A DNA stretch of 64,000 nt from Catonia carolina (GCA_035578175.1 JAQMRL010000001.1:432711545-432775544); one strand, 5' to 3'; shown: positions 33,458-44,741, numbered from the stretch's first letter. Program-made: numbers and translations. Notes: generated by a model not told the origin, from the letters alone.

Positions 33458-33812
33458 CAATTTCCACGAAGGTAGTTTATCAGCTGCTAGTACACTAGGA
33501 GCTAGTACTAGCGTCGTGGGAATGAATAACTAGTTGAGTTAAAGCATGCTAGCAACTTTGAACATGTTTGATTTTACTAGTGCTAGTAGGGGATAAAAAA
33601 TCACGTGATTGACCAGTGCTACTGAACTAGCTTGGTGTGAACGTTTGGAAATGTTGGTAGTTGCTAGTAAGCTGTACTTTGTACAGCAATACACAACACA
33701 ACTTACATATGTTATCAGAGCTTTGGTAATAATTAACTAGCTCTGTTGGAACTGTCACTCACCTGCTAGTACTAGAAGCTAGTAAACTAACACTGTGGAA
33801 ATAGGCTGTTAG
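33458..33812. mobile_element. MITE-like element with CTAGT-rich inverted ends
   Basis: The left end (atttccacgaaggtagttta, cagctgctagtac, gagctagtactag) is matched in inverted order by the right end (atttccacagtgttagttta, ctagcttctagtactagcag as complement). Arms are ~55-60 bp, imperfect. The interior repeats ctagt/gctagta motifs. Boundaries and class are uncertain; it directly follows the TTAA element. Confidence 0.55.
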
Positions 33813-33851
33813 TGTTATAATATGTCAGTTCTGAAATTAATGGATTTCTAA

Positions 33852-34992
33852 CGGGTGTTTTATTGAGGACGCAACCCTGATTGTAAGAAGATAGAAGTAA
33901 TACATCGGTAAATTTTCTGTCCCTTAATCGGTATGTTGGCAACAGTGTACTCAAGGCCAACTACCAAAGACAGTTAAAATGTTCCAGTCAAGTGTGGTGA
34001 CAGCAGTTGTTTCGTTATATTGTGTCAGCAATGGTTTTTTCCAAGGAAGAACCGGTTGTTATTATTAATAGTTTTGAATTAAGTAATTGTCATATGTAAC
34101 CTATATTTATTAATGTAAATAAAAACGCACACAAATACAAAATTCACAATACTAACAACAACCTTTGCAGTTAATTCTAAAGTGCTTCAAAAGATACCTT
34201 CATTCAACACATAGTCTGGCTGTGAAATAACGGGTGTTTTATTAAGGATGCAACCCTGTATAAGAAGAGAGAAGTAATAAATTGGTAAATTTTCTGTCCC
34301 CCAATCGGTATGTTGGCAACAGTGTACTCAAGACCAACTACCTAAGACAGTTAAAATGTTCCAGTCAAGCATTAGTGTGGTAACAGCAGTCGTTTCATTA
34401 TATTGTGTCAGCAGGTTTTTTTCAAGGAAGAACCAGGTGTTTTATTAAGGATGCAACCCTGATTATAAGAAGATAGAAGTAATATAATGTTTTCATTGCA
34501 ATTTGCTATTCATTTGTAAAATAATAATTTAGATTAATTGATAATTTGTAAAGTACGAAAAATAAAAATATGCCGTAGATTGTGGCTTTAAACATAGGGT
34601 TGCGTTCTTAATAAAACACCCGGTTCTTCCTTGGAAAAAACCATTGCTGACACAATACAACGAAACGACTGCTGTCACCACACTAATACTTGACTGGAAC
34701 ATTTTAACTGTCTTAGGTAGTTGGCCTTGAGTACACTGTTGCCAAAATACCGATTAGGGGATAGAAAATTTACAGATTTATTACTTCTATCTTCTTATAA
34801 TTAGGGTTGCGTTCTTAATAAAACACCTGTTCTTTCACAGCCAGACTATGTGTTTAATGAAGGTGTCTTTTGAAGCACTTTAGAATTAACTGCAAAGGTT
34901 GTTGTTAGTATTATGAATTTGGTATTTGTGTGCGTTTTTATTCACATTAATAAATATATGCTACATATGACTATTACTTAATTCAAAACTGT
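33852..34992. repeat. Compound array of direct and inverted units
   Basis: The motif ggtgttttattaaggatgca with aaccct occurs in direct orientation at ~33854, ~34231 and ~34437 and inverted at ~34598 and ~34803. Between motifs lies either a ~205-bp unit (ctgtccc, aatcggtatgttggcaacag, gttccagtcaagtgtgg-like, caaggaagaacc) or a spacer ending tagtctggctgtgaaa. From ~34064 to 34992 the array is an inverted repeat centred near 34528, with ~400-bp arms; 33852-34063 is an additional direct unit outside the palindrome. Confidence 0.75.
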
Positions 34993-36084
34993 GTTTTATT
35001 GTTTGCTAAACTATTAAGTAACCATAATTTTTTATTGTACCACACTAAAATAACAGTTTATAAGTTATCTAAATTTTATAATTTAATATTTTTCAGCCAA
35101 CAATTATCAAATTAAATTAGTTGATGTATTTTATAAATAATAATTGCAACCACCTATGATAAAAAGGAAAAGTTTTAATGGATTAATGCAGGATTTTTAA
35201 AAATACTTTTTGAACAAGCCATGTACATTATAATTTACTCTGGTAAAAATGTTTCAAAATTTTGGACAAAATTGCAAAAATGAATAGCATCATCAATATT
35301 AATCAATAGTTATACAAATTCATTAAACAGTTATGACTACATTTTATTCATCAATTTAATTGCCTAACCGAATAAAAAAATTACACAACAATTTAATAAA
35401 ATTTAAAAAAATAAAACTAATAAATTAGTTTACCAATATGGTGATTCAGTTTTGATTATTTGTTTTTAAACTTATTTTCATTTACACGTTACGGTAAATA
35501 TCATACCAAAAAATTGTTTTTATTAGTAATTATTGTACATTCATGAAGGCCATTTAACTGAGTGCCAAGTTTAGTTCCAGGAGTTTTTGAGTAATTAAAA
35601 AAAATTATAGTGAATTTAATGTAAATGATTCTGTGTACATTATTCTATATTACTAGTACATATAAATAATTATAAACATATTTAAAAAAAAAATCATTCT
35701 AATTTCTTACCCTTAGGAAATTATTATTTAACTCGAAAATCTGTGAAAAAAAATGTTTTGTTCATTTAATGTTGTATGTACTAACTGGTTGGTCATTCAT
35801 AAATGTTGGATCTTTTTTGATAGTGTTTTGTTGTGAAAATCTTGCAGATGCTAGCAGGAATTGAACCTTGTATTTTTTGCTTTTTAGTCTAGCACTTTAT
35901 CAGTGGTCCATTGTGTTAAAGTTATCTTTAATTTTATTCTCTTATATATTTTTCAAGTGCCATATTGTCAGTAGACGATGACAATCACAATTACCAATCC
36001 ATCTCATTCTGTTCACAGCAGATTTAAAAAATTTTCTTACTATTACTTTTATAATAAATTTGTTAATAAATACTTGTTATAAGT
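34993..36084. other. Mostly non-coding; one tRNA-like remnant
   Basis: No gene recognised. At ~35840-35925, gcaggaattgaacc and cagtggtccattgtg look like decayed B and A boxes on the minus strand, so a SINE or tRNA remnant is possible. The rest shows nothing. Confidence 0.35.
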
Positions 36085-36151
36085 TTAAAAGGAAGTGTTA
36101 TTATTTATAAACAACCAGATCCTGAAAGAACCTGGGAAAAGCATTACAGTA
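36085..36151 (+). repeat. LTR-G-like 3' terminus
   Basis: Reads gttattatttataaacaacc, agatcctgaaagaacctggg and aaaagcattaca. It resembles the ends at 32811, 42340 and 44870 and, as complement, the right edge of the solo LTR at 53.3 kb. Only the terminus is recognisable. Confidence 0.45.
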
Positions 36152-36426
36152 AGTAGTAATAAAATAAATAATTAAGGTAATAAGTAAAAAGATTGGTAGG
36201 TAACAAATTTAACAAGGATTAATATTAAGGGCTTGTCAGTTCTATCTTGACATGTCCGATATTCTTTTCAGAGTTTCCTGGATGCAGTTGACAAAAAAGA
36301 AAATGGTTTAGCCATCTTTGTGTGATGCAGTAATTAACAAACAGGCAAAGCAAACAAACTGGTGTTAGACAAAATTATTTTATTGTTCAAAAAAATGTTA
36401 TTTTAGTTCTTACAATGGAATGAAGA

Positions 36427-36838
36427 GCCCATAACAGGCAGGTGGAGTGTTACATATTTACACTCAATCTGTTAGTTCCAGAGCCAGAAAAAATAGTTCT
36501 ATTTTTTATCACACGATCAGTTAATTATTAAATGACCAAAGCATTTAAGAATAGAAGAGGTAGAGGTGTAAAAGATGCTAGTTAGAGAGTCTAAGGGTAA
36601 TGAATTTCACTATATACAGCCAAACTCTGTGGTGAATAAAGTGAAGGTGTCATTTGTAGGGTGGAAAATAGATGCTTTTCAGAGGGCCTGAAAAAATATG
36701 CTGATGAGCATACTTTTCTCTCAGTGAAGAAGGCCTAGGTAAACCAACTCACTCCTCGTTTTACTTAGACCCTATGCCTCAAGATGTTCAAACCAGCCTT
36801 TCGGCATCAGCCGAAAGGCTGATGCCGAAAGGCTGACT
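36427..36838 (+). repeat. SINE-B copy 6 with palindromic 3' end
   Basis: From gcccataacaggcaggtgga through the family core to ttcaaaccagcctttcggc. The 3' end is rearranged: atcagccgaaaggctgatg and ccgaaaggctga repeat the terminal motif in inverted orientation. The usual gacctaaacaac tail is missing. Confidence 0.75.
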
Positions 36839-36873
36839 TATATCCACTATAAGTCATAAACATCAACATGAGT

Positions 36874-37400
36874 CATAAACATGCTAATTCTAGCATGGGT
36901 AATATGGGTTTTTAAAATTCAAAAGAAAGCTATTAGGTGTATGGTGGTAGCTAACCAGCTAACCTCATGCAGGCGACTATATAAGGAGCTTAAATTGCTT
37001 ACAGTTCCCTCTCTTTACATTTTTGAGGTGATTTGTATGTTAGGCAAAATAATTTTATGCAAAATTTCAATGTACACAATCATAACACGAAAAACAGAAA
37101 TGATTATTACGTGGCTAATCACTCCACAGAATTGTTTGAACAAAAACCTACTTATGCAGGGAGAAAATTCATGAATAAATTACCCCAATTTTTAAAATGT
37201 TGTGATAATTTGCATTCCTTTAAAAAAATCTGAAAAATTACTTAATTGGTGAAACTTTTTATAGTGTACAAGAATTTCTTTCTTGATAGTAGTGATACAT
37301 TGTGAGATTCTTATATGTATTTAAGGTGTTATAACTGACATGTCTTATACTCCTCCTGGAGTCTCCTGGATGGAAAAAAATGAACAACAACAACAATAGA
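36874..37400 (+). pseudogene. LINE ORF2 C-terminus and 3' tail
   Basis: Reads IQKKAIRCMVVANQLTSCRR then LYKELKLLTVPSLYIFEV, the FQKKAIRxI...PLFKELGILTLPSLYIYE block found near the C-terminus of CR1/Jockey-like ORF2 proteins. After a frame change it continues NVHNHNTKNRNDYYVANHST, RKFMNKLPQFLKCC and SFKKI and a stop. The segment ends after gtcttatactcctcctggag at a CAA repeat (caacaacaacaa), a plausible LINE 3' tail. Confidence 0.7.
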
Positions 37401-39049
37401 AAAAAAATATTAGAAAATCATCAAAACATTTTGTACAGATTTTCTTTTTATGCTCATGAAAATATGACAAGTAGTAGTTACTCTTATGTTACTCTACTTA
37501 CTTGAGTAATTCACAATGTACTTGGTACTAACAATCTAAATTAGCATTATTATGAACTGATTATTTGAGGGTTTGATAAATACAAGTACTATGTTGGGAA
37601 CAAGTGAGAGGGTGGGATTAGTGGTGTCTAATGGACATAGCTGTCAATGACTATGATGCAAGTTGAGATGAGATGCTATAGTAGATACATGCTATGTCTC
37701 GCCCTTTCACTCCCTCCTGTTATTGTCAAGACTTTGTAGCACAAAGCATTGAGTAAGAAACTTCCTTACCCTGCAGCTTGCTCATTAAGAGTTGATGCTA
37801 AGCTCTCATAATTAATCACATTTGAAGTAGATAAGAGCCATCAAAATAATTAATGTTATACTACATGGAAAGTTTCATATTTGATCAAACAATTTAGAAA
37901 ACTATAAATTAAATTACATTTCGCCCAAATTTAATTAATATAAATTATAAAACATCATAGTAACTTAAATTAAATGTGAAATTTTACAAAAATCAGTCTT
38001 ATTAGATTTTATAATTGAGGAATTGAATGGAAAAGGGGCGTAATTCAAATACTGAGATTTTGAGAAAAACAAACATTCAAGTTTTTAATTAGCTATAAAA
38101 TATTGACTTTCTTTTCAAAATACTTGAAAATAAGCTGTACTGTTATTGAGTTTTCCTGGTTTGAACAAAATTTAATTTTTAGAAATATATCTACAGTAAA
38201 TATATAATCTAATATTAATTATATATTTGTAACCACTCATATTCCATTCACCAGGTCAATACTGACCTTCGTCTGACAGCCAATGAATGGAAAAAGGGGA
38301 TTTCTATTATGGTACATTTGTGTGTATGTACTGTAAGCTTTACAATAATAGTAAAAGCCTGAATGAAATGACTTAAAATAATAAATAATTATGTATAATC
38401 TAATAAAATTGATGTAATTTTGATTATCTACGGTTTTCAAATGTTTATTTTATAATATTAAATCTAGTTTCAATAGTAAAATAGCAAAACATAACCATAT
38501 AATATGACAAAACGAAAGAACATCACACAGCTGTGGCACTTAAAATCAGCTGTCATAGCCTCAGAAAAAGGAATGCCACCACCACAATGAACAAGAAATC
38601 GAAATGAAAATTTTCAGGTGTACCAACTGAACTATGGAGATTCTAAGAAAGCGTTGAACAGAAAAAGTGCAGCAGATGGGTTATACCCGTATTCCATAAA
38701 GATCCTCAATTTCAATTTAGAAACATTAATTATCATTTTACTTATTTAGTATTTAGTGGTTATAACTGAGACATTATGTAAAAATGAACTTTTTTGTACA
38801 AATTTTGAAGTTAAACTACCACTAAGTATGCTGCAAAATATTTTGATATATATTTAAAAGAGTATTTAAAAGAAGATAAATTCTTATCTACCATGGTGGA
38901 AGTAGGATGTTTTAAATTTTAATAATAAAAATTTCTGAAGATGTGGATTTTATGCACGAAAGCGCTATAATTGGTAAGTGTTTACTGTTTACCGAATTAC
39001 TAATGGTTTATAGAAATAATATATAAATTTTGATTTAAAAGTGTATATT
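37401..39049. other. Non-coding A+T-rich stretch
   Basis: No gene or shared repeat was recognised in this 1.6-kb interval. Confidence 0.4.
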
Positions 39050-39708
39050 TACAGGAAGAAATTAAACATTGTCCTAAAATGCATAATAAGGCTGAAACCT
39101 TAAAAAATCAATGTTCACACCGTTTCGTGAGAAAAAAACAAAAAAATCACTAATTACCGCTAAACATTATACAAAAAAATGTTTGAAATAAAAGTTGAAA
39201 GATTTTAAATTCTTTACATCTTTTATTAGCTTATATACATTTTTGCGCTAAAATGCATAATATAGTCGCAATCTTAAAATAACAATATTTTACGAAAAAA
39301 CAGCCTCACCAAGAATTTCAGCTAACATGGTGCCTACCCTATCTTGTAGAGCATAAAAAATTTAGTGAACCAGGCAATTTTTAAAAAAATCGTAGGAGCC
39401 GTTTTTGAGAAAATCGCAAAAAAGTGAAAAATGACACGAATAAACTACTCCTTCCGAATGACCGATTTTGATGAAAATGTTCGTGTCGGGTCCGGTAGTG
39501 GTATCTAACTAAAGTTTCAAATTTCAAGTTCGTACGATGTTCCGTTCTTGAGATATTTTGTTCACACACAGAGACCAATCACTAAAAACATGGTTTTTGG
39601 GTTCAGGGGTCTGAAAACGTGTAGATCCGGTGAAAACTCGATTTCGAAAAATCGACATGAAAACAATACTTTCCTTCCTATATATTCATACAGGCAAGAG
39701 AAAGTAAA
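39050..39708 (-). repeat. Rep-A copy, 3'-truncated
   Basis: Minus-strand copy with one and a half internal modules, ending at ggcaagagaaagt (39693-39705). The GT tract is reduced to cacacacag. It lies 140 bp from the next, complete copy in the same orientation. Confidence 0.85.
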
Positions 39709-39846
39709 ATGAATAATAACTGGAAAAGGATGAAATGGAAGGAAATGATTTAATTAGTGAACAATTTAGTATTAAATTACATAAATTTGTTTTAAACAAT
39801 TGTGAAATTTATTGTTGATAGTAAAAAACACTATCTCTTATCAAAA

Positions 39847-40652
39847 TTTAAAAATCTGGTGTGAAACACTCACACAACTTTCTCTTGCCAATGCAAATAA
39901 TTAACAATAAACCTAACATTATTAATAAAATATTAGAAATAAACAAAAAACTAACCTCAAAAACATAACCTTATTTTAATCATGAGTGAATGATGCAAAA
40001 TGAAAATCAACCTCAGTTTGGCTTAGAAATACGGAAAATCACTCTTTCTCTCTAAACTAGGCTCTGTAGAGAAAAATGCTCTAAACAAAAGTTGTAGAGC
40101 TTTTAATTTTCTATAAATTTAATTATATACACTTTTGTCGTAAAATGCATACTAAGACCGAAATGTTAAAAAAATCGATTTTTCTCACGTTTTCGTGAGA
40201 AAAAAAAACAGAAAATCGCAAATTACCGCTAAACTAAGCGTTATACAAAAAAATGTTTGAAACAGAAGTTGTAGGTTTTTAAATTCTCTACAACTTTTAT
40301 TATATAAGTTTTTGCGCTAAAATTTATATTAAAGCCGTAATCTTAAAAAAACAACGTTTTTACGTGAAAACAGCCTCACCGAGAATTTCAGCAAACATGG
40401 CGCCTACCCTATCTTGTAGAGAATAAAAAATTGAGTAAAATAGGCGATTTTAAAAAAAATCGTAGCACCAGTTTTTGAGAAAATCGCAAAAAACTGAAAA
40501 ATTATACGAATAAACTACTACTTCCGGTTGACCGATTTTGATGAAAATGTTCGTGTCGCGTCCGGTAGTGGTATGTAACTTAAGTTTCAAGTTTCAAGTT
40601 CGTACGATGTTCCGTTCTTGAGATATTCTGTTCACACACAGACACACACACA

Positions 40653-40699
<47 letters not shown>

Positions 40700-40832
40700 C
40701 AATCGCTAAAAACATGTTTTTTGGGTTCAGGGGGTCTGAAAACGTATAGATCCGGTGAAAACTCGATTTCGAAAAATCGACATGAAAACAATACTTTCCT
40801 TCCTATATATTCATATAGGCAAGAGAAAGTAA
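39847..40832 (-). repeat. Rep-A copy, full length
   Basis: Minus-strand copy bounded by aaaaatctggtgtgaaacac and ggcaagagaaagt. Much of its sequence matches the copy at 20.6 kb almost exactly (for example ctcaccgagaatttcagc and aaaacaacgtttttacgtg), so these two are recent relatives. It contains a long CA tract. Confidence 0.9.
40634..40696. repeat. CA/GT microsatellite inside Rep-A
   Basis: A run of CA dinucleotides with CAGA interruptions. The same position holds GT tracts in the copies at ~505, ~20783 and ~21880. The open frame across it is an artefact. Confidence 0.9.
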
Positions 40833-41409
40833 AAATACATAATTTAGATGACTGTCAATTCTATTAACTACCCAAGCCTTTAAAAATAAATTTCAAAATA
40901 ACAAGAAAAAATTTAGAGTAATCATATTTCATTGTTAACAAGTCTGATTTAAAAAAATGAAAATATTAAAATGACTTTTATAAAAAATAAGTGATGTGAA
41001 TTGTTATTCAGTCGTCAAGTATAAAATTTATCTTATTGATCTCAAGAATGTACTTTCATTTAAATATTTTATTGGAAATTTTACAGTTAACAATTAAATA
41101 TTTTTTAAGTATGATTTATTTCAATATGATGTTATTTTATATTATGAACAACTCTCTCTAGAATAAACGTTGAAGAGGAAAACACCTGATATTAAAATTA
41201 TCAAGAAAGAACAAACAATTACTTTAGTTACACAGTCATCAATTATTAAATAATGACATAACAAATTTTGTCAAGCTGCTAAGACATTCATGTTATTCTA
41301 GTTTTTCCTAACACATTTAAACTCAGGTTAAATTTAAAAATATTTCAGTGAATTTCAAATTACATCAATGTGTTGGTAATTAGCGATACTGTGGTTAACA
41401 GAAAGGTCT
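40833..41409. other. Non-coding A+T-rich stretch
   Basis: No gene or shared repeat was recognised. Confidence 0.4.
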
Positions 41410-41473
41410 ATCTAGGAATCGAATCTGGGATATTCAAACTAGTAGTTTAACACATTATGTCACAAAGCCCTTT
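41410..41473 (-). repeat. tRNA-like remnant
   Basis: The complement shows a B-box-like agattcgattcc and an upstream gacataatgtgttaaac in place of an A box. It is too degraded to be a tRNA gene and is probably a SINE head of the SINE-F type. Confidence 0.4.
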
Positions 41474-41630
41474 AATTGAATCTTGAATCTACGAGAATTT
41501 TCTGTTCGTTGTATATAATACTGTACTGTAACATTGCATAGGCTAGTGATATTTCAGAAATATCTAAGGGAATAAATTGTTCATTGTAAGAAATTGTGTA
41601 TTCTATAAAGTGTTGTATATTAAACAATTG

Positions 41631-41778
41631 TTTTTTTTTTTTTTGGTTTAACGTCCGACTGTTCTGCAATTACTGCTAATGCAGACAGTGAAGGATGAAA
41701 TGAATTTTTTTTAACGTATAAAAATATGCCGTGCCTGAATGGGATTCGAACCCAAGACCGCATGATGAGAGGCGGTCA
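41631..41778 (-). repeat. SINE-C copy, second subfamily, 5'-truncated
   Basis: A T-run (the poly(A) tail) followed by gtccgactgttctgcaatta, gcagacagtgaaggatgaaa, atatgccgtgcctgaatggg and the B-box complement ggattcgaac. The A box is missing. The 3' body matches the fragment at 20.1 kb. Confidence 0.8.
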
Positions 41779-41784
41779 AAACAT

Positions 41785-41863
41785 TTATTCAAAACATTCC
41801 ATTCATTGCAATCCTATATTGAACAAGAATAATGGATTGCAATGAATGGAATGTTTTGAATAA
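41785..41863. repeat. Perfect 30-bp hairpin with 19-nt loop
   Basis: 41785-41814 (starting ttattcaaaacattcc) and 41834-41863 are exact reverse complements. The total of 79 nt is in the size range of a pre-miRNA, but the stem is perfect and it lies exactly between a truncated SINE and LTR-G, so it may be a junction artefact of repair or template switching. Confidence 0.75.
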
Positions 41864-41865
41864 GA

Positions 41866-42372
41866 GTTCTCAGAATTCAAAACTAGTAGAAACAATTGTT
41901 TTTATTTTGATTCCTTCTACTAAATTCTAGTATAGTGGTGAAATAGTTTCAAGGATCTTGATTGTTTGGGAAACTATCAGACCACAGGTATAAAAACAGT
42001 TAGGTAGCGCCTATCTAGGGAGTTAAGTCAATAATTGAATTGTGAATGTAAAGTGTTGAAGTGTTGTTGGGCTGTTTGAAAATAATAGTGTCGTTACGAA
42101 ACCGGCTTTGAGATACATTAATATTGCGTGTGTGCACGAGTGGTTACAAGTGGTTGTGGACAGGTAAATCATTGTTTTTATTGTCAAGTAACCGGATCTT
42201 ATTTATCTGATTTAGTCAATTTTAAGTTTTACGTTTTGTAATTAATTTAATTGAGGTAATCCAATTGTGATTTGTTAGTAGTAGTCTAAGATTAATTATT
42301 GCGTCAATAAAAAATTGTGATAAGTTTAGAAGATGTTTGTTTATTATTTATTATACCCAGATCCCGAAAGAA
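41866..42372 (+). repeat. LTR-G copy 2
   Basis: Runs from ttctcagaattcaaaac via gattgtttgggaaactat, ccacaggtataaaaacagtt and gtaattaatttaattgaggt to atttattatacccagatccc and gaaagaa. TATA-like tataaaaacag at ~41989. Unlike copy 1 it is continuous, and it stops exactly where the foldback at 42373 begins. Confidence 0.6.
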
Positions 42373-43545
42373 CCTACTATCGGTTTCATAATCATAGACA
42401 CCCGAGTTTGAACCCAAAACATCTACAAAACTATGAGTCTGATTTTAACATACTTTACATAAAAATTTAGCTCATTTTTATTCTGCGTTACCTATAATAA
42501 TTCAATATTTTTAGTGTTGTTTAAAAATTGCCATATCGAGGTTGGAAGACAAAATGACCCGGTTTTTTTGATACCGCAACAAATTTCATGCGTTTAGAGG
42601 CGTGTAACTCGATAAGTATTTGACCGAAAACTTTGAAATTTTAACACAACATAGACAATTAAATTTTTACAGCGTGTACCAAATTTTAAAATCGTAAGTT
42701 ATTTAAATTTTTATTTATAAAAAATATTTTGAACCCTTGCTATCTCGGTAACCGTTTGATCGTTCGGTACGGGAAAACTATCGTTTTATTCAGTGTAAAA
42801 AAACTTAGTACATATATGTTAATAATATAAAATATCGATTGGCCAATGTTGTGGTAAAATTTTTAGAATTTTGAAAATTAGATGGGTAATGCGGGGGGGT
42901 GGGCGCTACTATCCATTTTGCTTAAATCTGACTGTCTACCTGAACTGACAATGCAATCTGTCAATTCAGGTAGACAGTCCGACAGGATGTCACGTACACA
43001 AACTAGCAACATGGATAGTAACACCCAACCTCCGCATTACCCATCTATTTTTTAAAATTCTAAAAATTTTACCACAACATTGGCCAATCGATATTTCATA
43101 TTATTAACATATCTGTACTAAGTTTTTTTACGCTGAATAAAACGATAGTTTTCCCGTACCGAACGATCAAACGGTTACCGAGATAGCAAGGGTTCAGAAT
43201 ATTGTTGATAAATAAAAATTTAAATAACTTACGATTTTTGAAATTTGGTACACGCCGTAAAAATATAATTGTCCATGTTGTTGAAACTTTTCGGTTAAGT
43301 ACATATCGAGTTACACGCCTCTAAACGTATGAAATTTGTTGCGGTATCAAAAAAACCGGGTCTTTTTGTCTTCCAACCTCGATATGGCAATTTTTAAATA
43401 ACATTAAAAACATAGGACCATTAAATGTCAACGCAGAATAAAAAGAGCTAAATTTTGATATAAAGTATGTTAAAATCCGACTCATAGTTTTGGAGATGGT
43501 TTGGGTTCAAACTCGGGTGTCTATGATTATGAAACCGATAGTAGG
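42373..43545. mobile_element. Foldback element, ~580-bp arms
   Basis: The ends cctactatcggtttcataat and its complement bound a 1.17-kb inverted repeat centred near 42955. The inner stem 42931-42950/42959-42978 (actgtctacctgaactgaca) leaves an 8-nt loop. Arms are clearly homologous but diverged (net 9-bp length difference). A single arm of this family lies at 9.7 kb. No protein is encoded. Confidence 0.85.
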
Positions 43546-43816
43546 CTTAGGTGTTATAGTGTTATTTTCAGTTTATTCTAAAATGTTATTGTTAATCCTA
43601 CAGTTATTTATTTTGTTTAATTTATTTTTCAGTTTATTAATTTTTTGTAATTTTTTTTTAGTTCATCATTCTCAGGTTTTTTTTGTTTACAATCAGGAAC
43701 TGTGTTTGAGACAACCTCAATACATTATTACGCCTGTAAGCTGTCATTAAGGTCGGTGTATTACTATCACTTTTAGCAGCAACGAACGTCATTATTTTTA
43801 TACTTGTTTGGAGGTA

Positions 43817-44741
43817 TACGATGTGTGGCTATTAAATAACGAGACTGACGTAAAAAAGTTTATTTTATTTTATACATAATCACTTATTGTCACCTTTAAT
43901 ATACGCTCCTTCTCTATCCTTACAACGCTCCATGCGAATTTTCCATTGTTGGAAACAGTGCTGGAAGTCATCTTCTGTCAGCTCCTTCAGGACACGTGCC
44001 GCTTTCTCTTTTACAGCTTCCACAGACTCAAATCTTGTCTCTTTTAATGCAGATTTCACCTTAGGGAACAGGTAGAAGATAATAACATGTGATGAAACGT
44101 GGTTTTTTACTTATGATCCGGAAACGAAGCACCAATCCATGCACTGGAAGAGCCGAACTTCACTGAGAGCCAACAAAGCTCAAATGAGCAAGTCAAAATT
44201 TAAAGCATTGATGATTGTTTTTTTTATATCCATGGGATTGTGTACCTTCACTGGGTTCCTGAAGGTCAAACAATTAATCAATATTACTACCTTGAGGTAC
44301 TTCTAAACTACGTCAAGGAGTAGGGAAAAACGCCCCGAAATGTGGAAGGACAAATCATGGGTTCTCCACCAAGACAACGCGCCAGCTCATTTCGCGTTAT
44401 CTGTCAAGTGGTTCTTAGCCAAGTACAGCATCTAAGTGTTAAAACATCCACCTTATTCACCAGATTTCGCACCATGTGATTTCTACCTGTTCCCTAAGGT
44501 GAAATCTGCATTAAAAGTGACAAGATTTGAGTCTGTGGAAGCTGTAAAAAAGAAAGCGGCACGTGTACTGAAGAAGCTGACAGAAGATGACTTCTAGCAT
44601 TGTTTCCAACAATGGAAAATTCGCATGGAGTGTTGAAGGGATAGAGGAGTGTATATTGAAGGTGAAAATAAAGTGATTATGTATAAAATAAAAAAAATTT
44701 TTTTTTACGTCAATCTCGTTATTTAATAATCACACCTCGTA
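43817..44741 (+). mobile_element. Mariner-derived foldback element, copy 2
   Basis: Left end tgtggctattaaataacgag and the complement of the right end (ggtgtgattattaaataacg) are the same mariner terminus. The left arm (43817-44078) is the inverted 3' end of the gene, followed at the junction ggaacaggtagaagataata by acatgtgatgaaacgtgg in plus orientation. This junction matches copy 1 at 6.8 kb. TA precedes the left end (43815-43816); TT follows the right end, a decayed TA. Confidence 0.8.
44080..44690 (+). pseudogene. Mariner transposase fragment, catalytic half
   Basis: Reads ITCDETWFFTYDPETKHQSM, SKSKFKALMIVFFISMGLCT, EKRPEMWKDKSWVLHQDNAP, AHFALSVKWFLAKYSI, a stop, PPYSPDFAPCDFYLFPKVKS and onward through a stop in the DDF-HCFQQWKIRME region to YIEGENK. 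All three acidic motifs of DD34D can be placed: the TCDETW aspartate, HQDN, and SPDFAPCD. It retains the centre deleted in copy 1 but has a stop at YF-TTSR and others, so it is inactive. The N-terminal DNA-binding half is absent. Confidence 0.75.

Noticed and set aside
33852..34992. CRISPR-like array
   Set aside because: The repeated motif occurs in both orientations with spacers that are themselves repeated, and the setting is eukaryotic; it is a transposon-type array.
40594..40791. 65-codon minus-strand frame with a VCVCVC run
   Set aside because: It translates the CA/GT microsatellite in Rep-A and is an artefact.
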